The position numbers and the translations under genes are program-made. DNA of 64,000 bases from Reticulitermes speratus (lineage: Eukaryota; Arthropoda; Insecta; Blattodea; Rhinotermitidae): NCBI GenBank assembly GCA_021186555.1, contig JAJKFL010000005.1:5092321-5156320 (forward strand), given 5' to 3'. Within the stretch, counting starts at the first letter, position 1. Every line of letters begins with the position of its first letter. Below, piece after piece: positions 54,537 to 64,000 of this stretch. Under the pieces are notes generated by a model. It was not told the DNA's origin. It did not search any database and saw nothing but the letters and a program-made list of their open reading frames with translations.

Positions 54537-55038
54537 TAGGCGCGTTTGCAAGATTGCGAAAAGCGACTATTGGCTTCGTCATGTCTGTCTGTCCGTCCAC
54601 ATTGGAATAACTCGGCTCCCACTGGACGAATTTTCAAGAGATTTTGTGTTTGATTATTTTTTCGAAAATCTGTAGAGAAAATTCAAGTTTCATTAAAATC
54701 TGACACGAATAACGGGTACTTTACATGAAGATCTATGTACATTTATGATAATATCTCGCTGAATTCTTCTTATAATGAAAAATTTTTCAGACAAAAGTTG
54801 TAGAGAAACTCCAAACACAATTATAAATTCAATACAATTTTTCCGAAAATCGTGCCGTTTATGAGATAATGTAGAAACATGTGGTACAGCCAGACAGGCC
54901 ACAGATGACAATATAATACGACGCATGCCCTTTGCGTGCTGGATAAGTAAGGCTAATACTTACGAGTATAGCTTTTCCACGGCAACAATGGTTACGCGAA
55001 CGCGCCTCAATATTACGTTATACGTACACTGTCTTGTT
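54537..55038 (-). repeat. dispersed repeat G, copy 3, full length
   Basis: Inverse of 15612-16131. Its left edge (GGCGCGTTTGCAAGATTGCG) and right part (GGTTACGCGAACGCGCCTCA) show the inverted GGCGCGTT.GC sequences near both ends. It extends about 20 bp past the right one to CACTGTCTTGTTTT. Confidence 0.8.
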
Positions 55039-55039
55039 T

Positions 55040-56520
55040 TACTTATCCATGGCATATTTATTGCCAGTATCTAAGTGTATATAGCATCTAATTATCAGAT
55101 GATAAGTGAACAATTGGAAATGATTTGGTATAAAACGGTTGTGGAGTAATTAGAAATACTACTCCGATATTTGCCTGGAAGGACTGAGAAAAGTGACGTA
55201 ACACTTCAGTGAGAACAGCCGGTGTTCCTGCTAAGTTCCTAATCGGACACCTTTCCAGTGCAAGTTATCATTTGTGTAAGCTCGTTTGACTTTTTGCCTT
55301 AAAGCCGTGATGCAGAATGCTACAATCAGTTCCATTTCTTACGAAGCTAGAATTGGCTGGTAAATACAACAGTGCATCACAGTAGAGGATAGGGAAACAC
55401 CCTCTTCCGAAACTTTCACTTGTAGTTTAGCAACAGTGCTATGACCTTCTTTGTCCCCAGCAGCCAGAGCTGTGTTGTTAAACTTCTCAGTTCAGCCAAG
55501 GAAAATGAGTGGTTTGAAAACCGCTAAACAGATGGCAACACCAGTCAGTTCGGCTCTATACCACGTGATACGACGGGAATTTACCGCACTGCATAACGTT
55601 TCACTAACTAGTTTGAAACCACACGCTTCACGAGGAAAAAAGAAAAATTGCTTATGAACCTAGACAGAACACAAGGAGTTTTAATGAGACACACTACTGC
55701 ATACAGCACACAGTATCGCAGAGTATGTCTTACTTAAACTTACCACAATTTCGCAACATGAAACAAAAGAGAAAGTGCCGATATTGGCGAATTGAAATTA
55801 TTTAAAAAATCCGTCACAGTAAATATGACTGGCCTATTATTTTTCCTCCTATTTACAACTTAATTGCCCAACTTAGTAACTAGTCATATAACTACGCATT
55901 AAGAGTGCCAGATCATAAAAATTACAACTGCAACAAAAAATACAGTCATTGGCACAATCCTGAGCTAGGTAAATTGTGTCTACATTCTCACAATCTATTA
56001 CCCTAGCGTCCATTTTAATATCATCCTAGCAAGAGTGACTTAAACTGGATGCTATCCAAAAGACTTCCTTCAAATATCTTGCACGCCATTTGTTGTTTCC
56101 CTCCTATATATGTTATTTAATATATGTGTATCCATCATAATCTTCTTTATTAGACTATCTTGTCAATATTACGTGAATAAAGGCGTCGCCCTTAACTTAC
56201 ATCGCTACAATATGTGCATTTTCCTTAATTCTAAGACAAACGGCAGAAAGATTTTAATACATGTAAACACATTAGAATGTAAAGTAACGCGAACATTGGA
56301 CATTCTCCATCAACTTAGTTTATGTAGGAAGCTGGCTACGCTTGTCATAAGGCATAAACACATGATGTTATTTTGCTTGGGCCAGCCGGTTGGAGATAAT
56401 CTCTATTCTGGATTCCAATTAATGGGATCAACAAAGCGGGTCCCATGATCTTATAGAGTTTCTTTATTCACAGAAATTAAATACAACAAAATTTATTTTA
56501 TTTAGGAGAAAACCCATAAT
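55040..56520. other. no recognisable feature apart from a SINE F relic
   Basis: See 55170-55300. The rest is AT-rich sequence without partner repeats; frames up to 112 codons have no recognisable domain. Confidence 0.3.
55170..55300 (-). mobile_element. SINE family F, decayed
   Basis: AACAGCCGGTGTTCCTGCTA, AATCGGACACCTTTCCAGTG and CAAGTTATCATTTGTGTAAG follow the order of the copy at 33640-33785. Confidence 0.5.
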
Positions 56521-56524
56521 AGTC

Positions 56525-56571
56525 ATAGTCTCCTACATGTTTCGGCCCTGTTGTGTCATTACGAAGGAATT
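56525..56571 (-). ncRNA. hammerhead-like motif HH14, core decayed
   Basis: Minus strand: CCTTCGTAATGACACAACAG then GGCCGAAACATGTAGGAGAC. The GAAACATGTA half and a TCC/GGA stem I remain; CTGANGA and stem II are degenerate. A TA-rich low-complexity tract lies to the right. Confidence 0.35.
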
Positions 56572-56584
56572 TCAAGTAATTACA

Positions 56585-56680
56585 ATATATATCAACAAAC
56601 CATTTATACATATATATACCATTTATACACATATACATATATTTATACATATATACAGACATATATATATATAAAAGGTT
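56585..56680. repeat. TA-rich low-complexity tract
   Basis: Interrupted TATACA/TATATA repeats. Confidence 0.85.
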
Positions 56681-57123
56681 AAAAATAAACTTATAAACGT
56701 CAAATCTTCTTTAATTCAATTCAATTCATTTTTCAATGCAACGGTTTTACGAAGAAACGGCTGCATTATTTAAAACCATTATGTAATTTCACACATATTA
56801 TTTGTATATAATAAACTTATATAATAGACAGACATATACACAATCCTGAATTAAGAATGTGTCCAAACACATAACACTTAAAAATCATACTAGAACGTGT
56901 ATATTACAAACGTTTATCAGTTTGGCGATGTACAAGTGTTGTTATATGGATTGTATTCGGTCTGGCCCTGAATGTATGCTATGATGAGTTTATGGTAGGC
57001 CGCAGCATACGACTATTACTATTAGTGGTTTATTCCAAAATGAAGTGTAATTTGTTGGTTTTAATTTCTGTGATAGGTTCAATAACTTAACCTGATGCTG
57101 GAAACAGAGCCATATTCATAATT

Positions 57124-57532
57124 GTTTTGTTTTAACCAAAGCCAGAAGAAGGAAAATATCCAATAAACTTTCATCCTTAAAGTTGTTTTTTAACCAAAGC
57201 CAGAAGAAGGAAAATATCCAATAAACTTTCATCCTTAAAGTTGTTTTTTAACCAAAGCCAGAAGAAGGAAAATATCCAATAAACTTTCATCCTTAAAGTT
57301 GTTTTTTAACCAAAGCCAGAAGAAGGAAAATATCCAATAAACTTTCATCCTTAAAGTTGTTTTTTAACCAAAGCCAGAAGAAGGAAAATATCCAATAAAC
57401 TTTCATCCCTAAAGATGTTTTTTAACCAAAGCCAGAAGAAGGAAAATATCCAATAAACTTTCATCGCTAAAGTTGTTTTTAACCAAAGCCAGAAGAAGGA
57501 AATATCCAATAAATTTTCATCGTTAAAGTTTA
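57124..57532. repeat. tandem array 11, period 58 bp, 7 units
   Basis: The unit is GTTGTTTTTTAACCAAAGCC plus AGAAGAAGGAAAATATCCAA plus TAAACTTTCATCCTTAAA. The first and last units are the most diverged and the central four nearly identical. Confidence 0.95.
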
Positions 57533-59439
57533 GATTTATCCCATTACAGCATTGTTTTCCACGATGTCTAGAAACCGACAATGAAGTCGGGACTTGTTTA
57601 CGTAGCACATCACGACCTGTCTTGTAAGACGCAGAGAGCCTGCTTGATTTTAGCTCGTGAAAGTCGCAGAAGGCGATGAGATATTCCGTAAGATAATACA
57701 TATTGCAAGTCAGGCATGTGGTTCATGCAGCAACATGCAAACTGCTACATGAGTGTGGCTGTTGACAGAGGCAGTGCATTTCATGTGAAGTATATATTTA
57801 CACAAAACTGCTGTTCATCTTCCAGTTTACACGATTATAAAAACAATGAATCATCTCGGTTTGCATTCCAGTATCTAGTACACTACACTCTGTTGACAAG
57901 ATAAGCGACGAAGACTTAAGCCTATGCTCTGCGACAGAAAGAGATCCATTGTCCTTCCAGTAGAGTTATGGCAGACTTACCATCGTAAGCCAGTTTCAGT
58001 ATCACAGCTATATAAAATCGAAGCGTGGAGAAATTGTAAATGGTCATTCTCACTGTGTCACTGTTTACTGTCCTATAGACTGTTTGACGTGTGAATTCTG
58101 CTTGATTTAATGTTCTTAGAAAGGATTTAGAAAGGTGAACTGGTTTGGTGGTGGGCAATACTTGTTTAAGTGCATTCTAGTTCAGTTTAAACAGAAAGAG
58201 AGACATATTTTTGGGCGAACAAACGATAAGCGAATATTTTAAAATTCAACCGACGGTGCGAAGATGAAACAACTCTGATAAGGGCAGACAATGCACGCAT
58301 AAACACAATAACAAGAACGAAGAAAGGTAATATAATTTACAGATAAAATCGCCAAACTCTGAAGCAAACATTTACCGGAGTAAGACATAAAGTGGCCTAA
58401 AAAATTTCATTTCAACAAAAAGCAAAAACGAAGGTATGAAAGTCTAAGAAGAAAAAGAAACGAAGAATATAAAAACTATTACAGAAAAATCTCATAAAAA
58501 TTGGATGAATATACGAGAATGGTAGAAAACAGAAGACACAAATAACTAAAACAATAAAAAACGAAGCAAAAAGACCGTTAATACATTTCATCAGCGAAAA
58601 AAAAAAACCTTAAAATAAATATTACTAACCCACAAAAAGAAAAGTAACACTGTAATTTATATGAATGTTTAGAAGTGTCACATGAAATTAAAATCTGCTC
58701 TAATGATATAAGTGCAAGGATTTGAGTTTTAAAATTGTAAGAAACCTAATAATTCTGTTTTGCTGATGTCAATTAAATAAAAAAAAAAATGCCTTAAAAC
58801 AAAATTTGAAAATTTGTAAAGCATTTCACGTGTGACGTTTAATATTCTTATGGCGTGCTTGCTGTGCTTAGCGCCGAAATACTGATATTAACAAAATATT
58901 TATGTTAATAAAGTGTCTGAGGTGATCATGGGAAACATTTCAAACAAAAGTCTTTGTTTCTTCAATTTCTTCTCCCTTTCAGGAGTATTAAACATGTCCT
59001 CACTCCAGTCTATTTGTTCTCAGTTTGCAAATATTTCCATTCACCTGCTGGTTGTTACTGAAATTCTCTTTCTACGAAGCCTTCTAGAATAAAGTTTAAA
59101 TATTTTAATCCTTGTCATGTTTATATGTATTTTGTTCCATATAGGAAGCATAAGTAAGAAGTTAAACATTTCTTAACATTTTCAGTTAGGGAGATTGTAT
59201 TTTCATTCTACCTTCGTTTCTTAAAGCAACATATGCTCGTACTTGAACAAAAATCCCATAAAACTCCCGTTACCCCTAGTCTAAACTCTTGTGTACTCGT
59301 AAAAAAAATTTAGCCAAGTTATTATATTCTTGCTGTGCGGAAATAGCAGTGTGCTACAGCTAAGCAAACTGTAAAAGCTTAGTTTTTTAGTTACTTACAT
59401 TACAGGATGACATTCGTATCAGCAAATATGATGAAATCG
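57533..59439. other. long stretch without recognisable feature; A-rich from 58.33 to 58.63 kb
   Basis: Strand-biased A-rich sequence with many lysine codons but frequent stops. No repeat partner and no credible gene. Confidence 0.3.
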
Positions 59440-59560
59440 TGAGTTGGAATCCCGCCAGAGTGATGAATAGATGTGTTTTGTATTATGTTGTGGTGGTTGT
59501 GGTATTCAGACAGGCTAGTCCCACATCTAAGGAGTCCTATCGCTTGTCCACATATAATCA
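59440..59560 (+). mobile_element. SINE family A, highly decayed
   Basis: GAGTTGGAATCCCGCCAGAG (B-box region) and TAAGGAGTCCTATCGCTTGT retain family-A order and spacing. Confidence 0.45.
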
Positions 59561-60590
59561 GAATCTTAGAATCAATTCTGAACCGAAACAGGCCAGACAG
59601 CCTAATCCTGAAACAAGAATAACACAGTCTTTAACACTGGACATCGTTTATCATAATACAGCATTCTTACGAGGATAAAGGTATATTCTCTTATAATCTT
59701 TCTCACTACAGCGAAGAAATAATAAGGGCCACCCCGAAGAAAAAAACTCAAGAAGGATACACATCCGTGGACATTCACCATAAACTAAAAATTCTATGGT
59801 GCCCGAAAAGTCTCTGTACGATTAATAAAATATCACATAATTTATTACGGTACACAAAACTGATGAGCCAACTGTACAACATATGCAAATGGCGTTTTTT
59901 CAACGATTTGTGTGTTGTCAGTATTGCCAGTTATGCTGCATCATTACACACAGATTTTGATAGCTCTTACATTACTACATAAACACCGTCGAGATTTTTC
60001 GAACACCCTGTATATAAAACATGTTCTATGTACTGTGAAATTTTTAACCATATAAATTACAGTGCTTGCTAAGTGTAGCATCTGAGATAACATTGAACAA
60101 ATTTGTGTTTTGTCTGCACAGTGCACTTTGTGTGTTTCTTATTCCTCGCCCAATAAAAAAAGGCACGTATTTCACTATTCAGCAAATAAAAAATCTGGTT
60201 TCTGTAATGGAGACGGAGTTGTTTACTGTGCGGATGAAACTGAATACTTTTGAAAAGTGTCTCTCAAATTCACAGCATCATATTAGGGGCGTGTTCTATG
60301 CACTCAAACGGCGGAAACGTAAAATGGGCCCTTCGAAGTTTCATCTTTTACATATGGCCAATTTTAATTTGGAAGCACAAGCGTAACAAAAATGATGAAC
60401 TCCTTCATAAGAAACTGTTTGCAAATCTTGTCAAACATTGGTGTCCTGATAAAGAGAAATTCAAAAACTCCCAAAATTTTACCCTTATGCTTCCATAAAG
60501 CGGGCTGACCGTCTAAAAATCTGACGAACGCGCTCAAAATTCCAGGAATGTTAATTGCAATGCACTGCGTCCATGATACTTAAACAAAAC
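59561..60590. other. no recognisable feature
   Basis: A CACCCTGTATATA motif at about 60005 resembles a Tc1/mariner-type right terminus without a visible partner. Nothing else recognised. Confidence 0.3.
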
Positions 60591-60591
60591 A

Positions 60592-60634
60592 TTCGCTCGA
60601 AGATGGTATATTGATATCGAAACAAGTAGCGATC
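60592..60634 (+). ncRNA. hammerhead-like motif HH15
   Basis: Stem I TCGC/GCGA is perfect. The core reads TCGAAGA (two changes from CTGAAGA), one extra T, stem II about GGTATA/TATC, then GAAACAAGTA. Confidence 0.4.
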
Positions 60635-60639
60635 TTATA

Positions 60640-61105
60640 ATGTTAAAAAAATGTTCACAAAATGTGTTGTTTATGTGACAGAAATACATAGTAATGTGGG
60701 TGGACCTATATATTCATGTTGCAACGTCAAACTTGGGGACTTCGAAATGAATTACTTCCTTCCTACTCTTATAAGTTTGTTTGTTTTTCACTAGCAAATC
60801 TGGAGTTAGATTGTGGTGCGGAGCAAGTGTCAGGTGCATTTGTAGAGTGGTGAGTGCATAATGTAACAGCGTTATATCAGGCTTTATTTATTTGGGCATT
60901 TAAAAGGGAACAATATTGTCTACAAAACTGACTTTTAACAACATGCAGAATAACTGCACATTTCTGTGTGTGCCAGCCAAAGGATTTCCTGGAGACTGTC
61001 TGCTAATTGAAGCGGTCACAGGTTCATCCAAAACATCACCCTAAATTGTGACACTGGACAAAAACACACGTTAATGTTATACATTCCGTACATTTTCTTT
61101 GCTAC
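60640..61105. other. no recognisable feature
   Basis: Nothing recognised. Confidence 0.3.
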
Positions 61106-61145
61106 GTTTATTGTCCGACACGTGTACATTTGTCGGACAATAAAC
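61106..61145. repeat. 15-bp perfect hairpin
   Basis: GTTTATTGTCCGACA and its exact complement across a 10-base loop. Confidence 0.85.
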
Positions 61146-61320
61146 ATATAAAAACACACGTGTTTAGTACTTACGTGAACGAGGCCAGTGCTATTACCAG
61201 ACAGACTTAATTGATACCTCGGCCACCAATCTGATCATTAAAAAATAAAAACCTTTACATAGACCTAATTATTGTTTTAATTGCATGAATTTTACCATAT
61301 TTTAAGCTTTCTAGCTCACT

Positions 61321-61581
61321 TTTTTCCCCTATGGCTCGACAGCCCCTTGGGGGCTTAGGCCTCGTCATTTTACGACGCTTCACGGTCGCACTGATAGAAA
61401 CACCACGTTCGGTAGGACTCCTCTGGACGAGTGACCAGCCCGTCGCACAGACCTCTACTTAACAACACACAACACTCACAACAGACAGACATCCATGCCC
61501 TAGGTGGGATTCGAACCCACGATCCCAGTAAGCGAGCGGCCGCAGACCCACGCCTTAGACCGCGCGGCCACTGGGATCGGC
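61321..61581 (-). mobile_element. SINE family A, full-length, 13-bp TSD
   Basis: A-box-like GGCCGCGCGGTCTAAGGCG, B-box-like TGGGTTCGAATCCCACC, complete. Duplication TTTCTAGCTYACT (one C/T difference) at 61308-61320 and 61582-61594. Confidence 0.93.
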
Positions 61582-61727
61582 TTTCTAGCTTACTACATCA
61601 GTGAAATACACAGGCATGCCTACAAGAGATATATTTACGTTATATCGTTTATAAAACCAGCACTATATCGATGTGCAAGTATACCAATATATCGTTAATA
61701 TTTTTTAAAACAACCTTTTTTCAATAC

Positions 61728-61770
61728 ATCTCTGAAGATGATTTATAATGAAAATCATAACATGTTTGGT
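61728..61770 (+). ncRNA. hammerhead-like motif HH16, GAAA decayed
   Basis: CTGAAGA, extra T, stem II GATTT/AAATC and ACATGTT remain. GAAA has become ATAA, which should abolish cleavage. Confidence 0.4.
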
Positions 61771-61789
61771 TTATAATTAAATAATTAAG

Positions 61790-62105
61790 GTTCATTACCG
61801 CATTCACAAGAGCCCGCTACATGTTCCTGTCCTCAGACAGATCAATCCAGTCCATGCCTCCCAATCTCACTTCAAGATCCATTTTAATATTATCCTCCCA
61901 TATATTTCTAGGTCTTCCAAGTGGCCTCTTTCCCTCAGGTCTCCCCACCAAATCCCTGTATGCACCTCTCCTATCCCCCATACGTGCTACATGCCCCGCC
62001 CATATCATTCTTCATTTTATCACCCGAATAATATTTAGTGATGAGTACAGATCATAAAGCTCCTCGTTATGTAGTCTTCTCCACTCCTCGTCAGCCTGTG
62101 TCCCG
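61790..62105 (-). mobile_element. LINE family 1, C-terminal tail
   Basis: Minus-strand translation [60 protein letters not shown]. This is the best-preserved family-1 tail in the window, open for 63 codons and then frameshifted. The 5' part to 62105 covers the RRLHNEE region. The 3' untranslated end is missing. Confidence 0.88.
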
Positions 62106-62565
62106 CCCTTAAATTAAATTTTATATTTGTTTCATATTTAACGCACGTAGTCAGCAGACACGTTACATGTCATAATAATCAGACAGCTCTAAAATTCAGT
62201 TCAAAACGTTTTCAATCAAAAGAGCGCGCAGCCGGTATTGAATAACCAATTATTAGTTAACGCGGATGTCTGGCAGTCGGATCAGACAGGATCAATACTG
62301 TCGGCTGACTGTGATATTCCAGAGTCCCTTCCGTCGTTGTGGAGCACAGCCTCTGATGTTAATGAGCTGTGTTCATTTAACATTGCCTTATCAGATGTCA
62401 AGTCTTAGCCACTTGCTGTGTTAGTGACCCATGTCTTATTGCATAGGCTGCAGACTTGAATATAATCGAAAGTTTCAAGGCGACATCTATGAGACTCTGA
62501 ATCAGTCATTGGTTTATACTCCCTTAGTAGATTCGTTGTCGAAAATATAATACTCGCTTACTTAG
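62106..62565. other. no recognisable feature
   Basis: Nothing recognised. Confidence 0.3.
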
Positions 62566-62614
62566 TCAAGAAATTCCCCGCCTTTTATGGAACCCATGGG
62601 TTCATTACCGTCGT
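62566..62614 (-). mobile_element. LINE family 1, short 3' UTR fragment
   Basis: GTCAAGAAATTCCCCGCCTT and TTATGGAACCC match the family-1 3' untranslated region seen at 7.98 kb. It is an orphan piece of about 50 bp. Confidence 0.6.
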
Positions 62615-62639
62615 CAAAAAATACATATGGATTCAGTAA

Positions 62640-62876
62640 AAGGTAAAGGTAAAGCTATCCCTATACAGGCCTGGACAGGCCCCTCGGTTTCCAGGAGGTT
62701 GAGGCTCGCAGATTTCCAGACAATCGGCACATGAAGGTGGCAAGTTTGTCAGCCCTACGTACCAGCCGCCTTTATCCTCTAGGAAATATTCCTGGAACAC
62801 ATTTCAGTTAGATGCTGAGTCGACCGGAAGGATGAAAAATTCCAGTGACGTCATCGGGAATCGAACCCGCGACCTT
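62640..62876 (-). mobile_element. SINE family C, internally deleted
   Basis: Minus strand: B-box-like GGTTCGATTCCCGATG, then the body with a deletion of about 30 bp at the ACTATGGCCCTGG position, and the full distal end CCTGTATAGGGATAGC plus an AC/T-rich tail. Confidence 0.82.
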
Positions 62877-62879
62877 ATA

Positions 62880-63065
62880 TTATATCTGCTTTGATTCTAC
62901 CACTAGGTCTCTCAAACTGTCCCTTTCCTTCGGGTTTTACGAATGATACTTCCCCAGCCTAAATCATTCTCCTAAATTTCATCACCCAAATAATACATGA
63001 TAAAGAGAAGAAATTGTACAGCTCTTCACTACAAAAATTTCTCCATTTTTCTGCCACTCCTATAC
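62880..63065 (-). mobile_element. LINE family 1-related fragment, diverged
   Basis: CATCACCCAAATAATACATG and GAAATTGTACAGCTCTTC correspond to the ATCACCCGAATAATATTTAG and AGATCATAAAGCTCCTC stretches at 62.02 kb. It is old and frameless. Confidence 0.5.
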
Positions 63066-63109
63066 ATTACCAACACCATGCTCCCGGATACTCTTTAGAC
63101 TCTGTGTTC

Positions 63110-63239
63110 TCACGTTCTTTGAGAATACAGACTTCTCCAAAACGTCCACACCGGCTCTGAGGCCTAGTCAATGTGTACCGGGGTTCTTATCCGGCTACAA
63201 AACGGCCAGGACGTGATTGTGACCACTCACCTTCATCTA
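63110..63239 (+). mobile_element. SINE family E, left part, split by a DNA transposon
   Basis: CTCCAAAACGTCCACACCGG to TGACCACTCACCTTCATCTA corresponds to the copy at 20.8 kb. It resumes at 63797 with GTGCCGAGGTTAAGAATGGG. Confidence 0.65.
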
Positions 63240-63794
63240 CAGGGTGGGTGGGAAGTAAGTAGGCATTAAATAACTGTCGAGGCACACGATATGAACGGTG
63301 TTAGAGAAAGACTTGAATTTTCGCCCGTGGAAACCCCATTATGTGCAGGAGCTGACACCTGAAGACTGTGACCGCAGAATGCAATATGGGGAGTTGATGC
63401 TGGGTTCGCACGAGGATTGGCCACAACTGTTTGAAAACATTCTCTGGAGCGACGAGGCCGTTTTCCATATCGGCGGTTTCGTCAATCGACATAATTGCCA
63501 TTACTGGGCGGTACACGATCCCGAAGTGACGGTGGAGAAGATGCAAAATCATCCAAAAGTGACGGTGTGGTGCGGAATGACGGCCACTAAGGTCATCGGC
63601 CCATATCTTCTGCATGACACCAAGAATGCCGACCGCTACCATCAGATGACGCCGGTGCCTACATTGAATTTTAAGCTATGCGTCCATATTCCCATTTAAA
63701 AAGGTACATGTAAAAATTATTTTCATTATCATTGTATTGGAAATATAGAGGTTATAACCATTTCTCAATGCCTACTTACTTCCCACCCACCCTG
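63240..63794 (+). mobile_element. IS630/Tc1/mariner-type element, 555 bp, internally deleted
   Basis: Perfect 26-bp terminal inverted repeats (63240-63265 and 63769-63794) start CAGGGTGGGTGGGAAGTAAG. The element is flanked by TA at 63238-63239 and 63795-63796. Uninterrupted copies of the surrounding SINE E read TCTAGTGC with a single TA, confirming both boundaries. It holds a transposase fragment and is nonautonomous. The perfect ends suggest it moved recently, in trans. Confidence 0.93.
63295..63699 (+). pseudogene. transposase fragment (IS630/Tc1/mariner superfamily)
   Basis: About 134 codons are open between a stop at 63292 and one at 63700. In the frame numbered from 63298, residues 8-18 read FRPWKPHYVQE, 47-60 NILWSDEAVFHIGG and 84-102 NHPKVTVWCGMTATKVIGP. 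WSDE at 51-53 corresponds to the first catalytic aspartate of the DDE/D domain. The helix-turn-helix region upstream and the second and third acidic residues downstream (after about YHQM, 117) are missing, so it cannot be active. Family transposases are about 330-350 residues. There is no good ATG at the start. After residue 118 the frame probably enters the original C-terminal end, across a deletion. Confidence 0.85.
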
Positions 63795-63796
63795 TA

Positions 63797-63880
63797 GTGC
63801 CGAGGTTAAGAATGGGTGGAGCTGTACCTCTACTCACCCTATATGCCTTTATGGCAGGGACAGGGAAAGCTTCACCGGTG
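63797..63880 (+). mobile_element. SINE family E, right part (continuation)
   Basis: GTGCCGAGGTTAAGAATGGG, GGAGCTGTACCTCTACTC and CCTATATGCCTTTATGGC complete the copy begun at 63110. Confidence 0.65.
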
Positions 63881-64000
63881 TTCTTTGAGACGTATCGTTG
63901 TGTTTAGAGGAACGATATAGAGTTCCACAGTCAGAGTTATCCGGACAGACAATATTTACGATAAAAACTCACACGTATATACATACGTACTCGTATATAT

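Noticed and set aside
54065-54610. 181-codon plus-strand frame as a gene
   Set aside because: No recognisable domain, overlapping frames of similar quality, and the 3' part runs into dispersed repeat G.
58330-58630. Lysine-rich coding exon
   Set aside because: A-rich composition alone explains the lysine codons, and stops are frequent.

Overview
The window looks like a repeat-dominated, gene-poor stretch of an insect genome, most likely a cockroach (Blattodea). Periplaneta americana is my best guess. That guess rests on remembered resemblance of the LINE-tail peptides and SINE-head translations to repeat-derived peptides common in that genome, not on a database search. I found no host gene I would defend. 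The only protein-coding remnant of a recognisable enzyme is a transposase fragment at the far right.

Three layers fill the window. (1) Eleven tandem arrays with unrelated units of 27-58 bp (2.95, 11.1, 13.3, 18.9, 21.3, 25.35, 40.0, 43.3, 46.3, 52.3 and 57.1 kb) occupy about 15.5 kb, roughly a quarter of the window. The long reading frames (up to 317 codons) all lie in these arrays and are artefacts of periodicity. (2) Retrotransposon debris is everywhere. There are at least six SINE families, several with clear tRNA-like A and B boxes and many copies with 8-14 bp target-site duplications, and 3' ends of several LINE families, each ending in its own short microsatellite tail. (3) DNA-transposon relics include a 555-bp IS630/Tc1/mariner-type element with perfect 26-bp inverted ends and a TA duplication, a 77-bp TA-flanked mini-element, an hAT-like element, two pogo-like MITE copies and a three-copy fold-back family.

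The most interesting layer is a scattered set of about sixteen short motifs with hammerhead-ribozyme architecture: CTGANGA, a stem-II hairpin, GAAAC, a very short ACATGT or ACGT stem III, and complementary stem-I arms. The best is at 34861-34903. They resemble the minimal hammerheads described in Penelope-like retroelements. Here they recur as divergent pairs in the arms of inverted-repeat elements (24.4, 34.3-35.0, 37.6-38.0, 52.0-52.8 kb and the fold-back family). Most copies carry one extra nucleotide between the core and stem II.

Layout: 0-11 kb SINE/LINE mosaic with one degenerate array; 11.1-15.6 kb two large satellites; 15.6-25.3 kb mobile elements with two clean satellites; 25.3-27.5 kb a CT-rich array; 27.5-40 kb SINE/LINE mosaic, nested insertions and inverted repeats; 40-48.5 kb three large satellites; 48.5-64 kb mosaic again, ending in the transposase-bearing element. 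Nothing indicates cooperating genes; the parts interact only as nested insertions.
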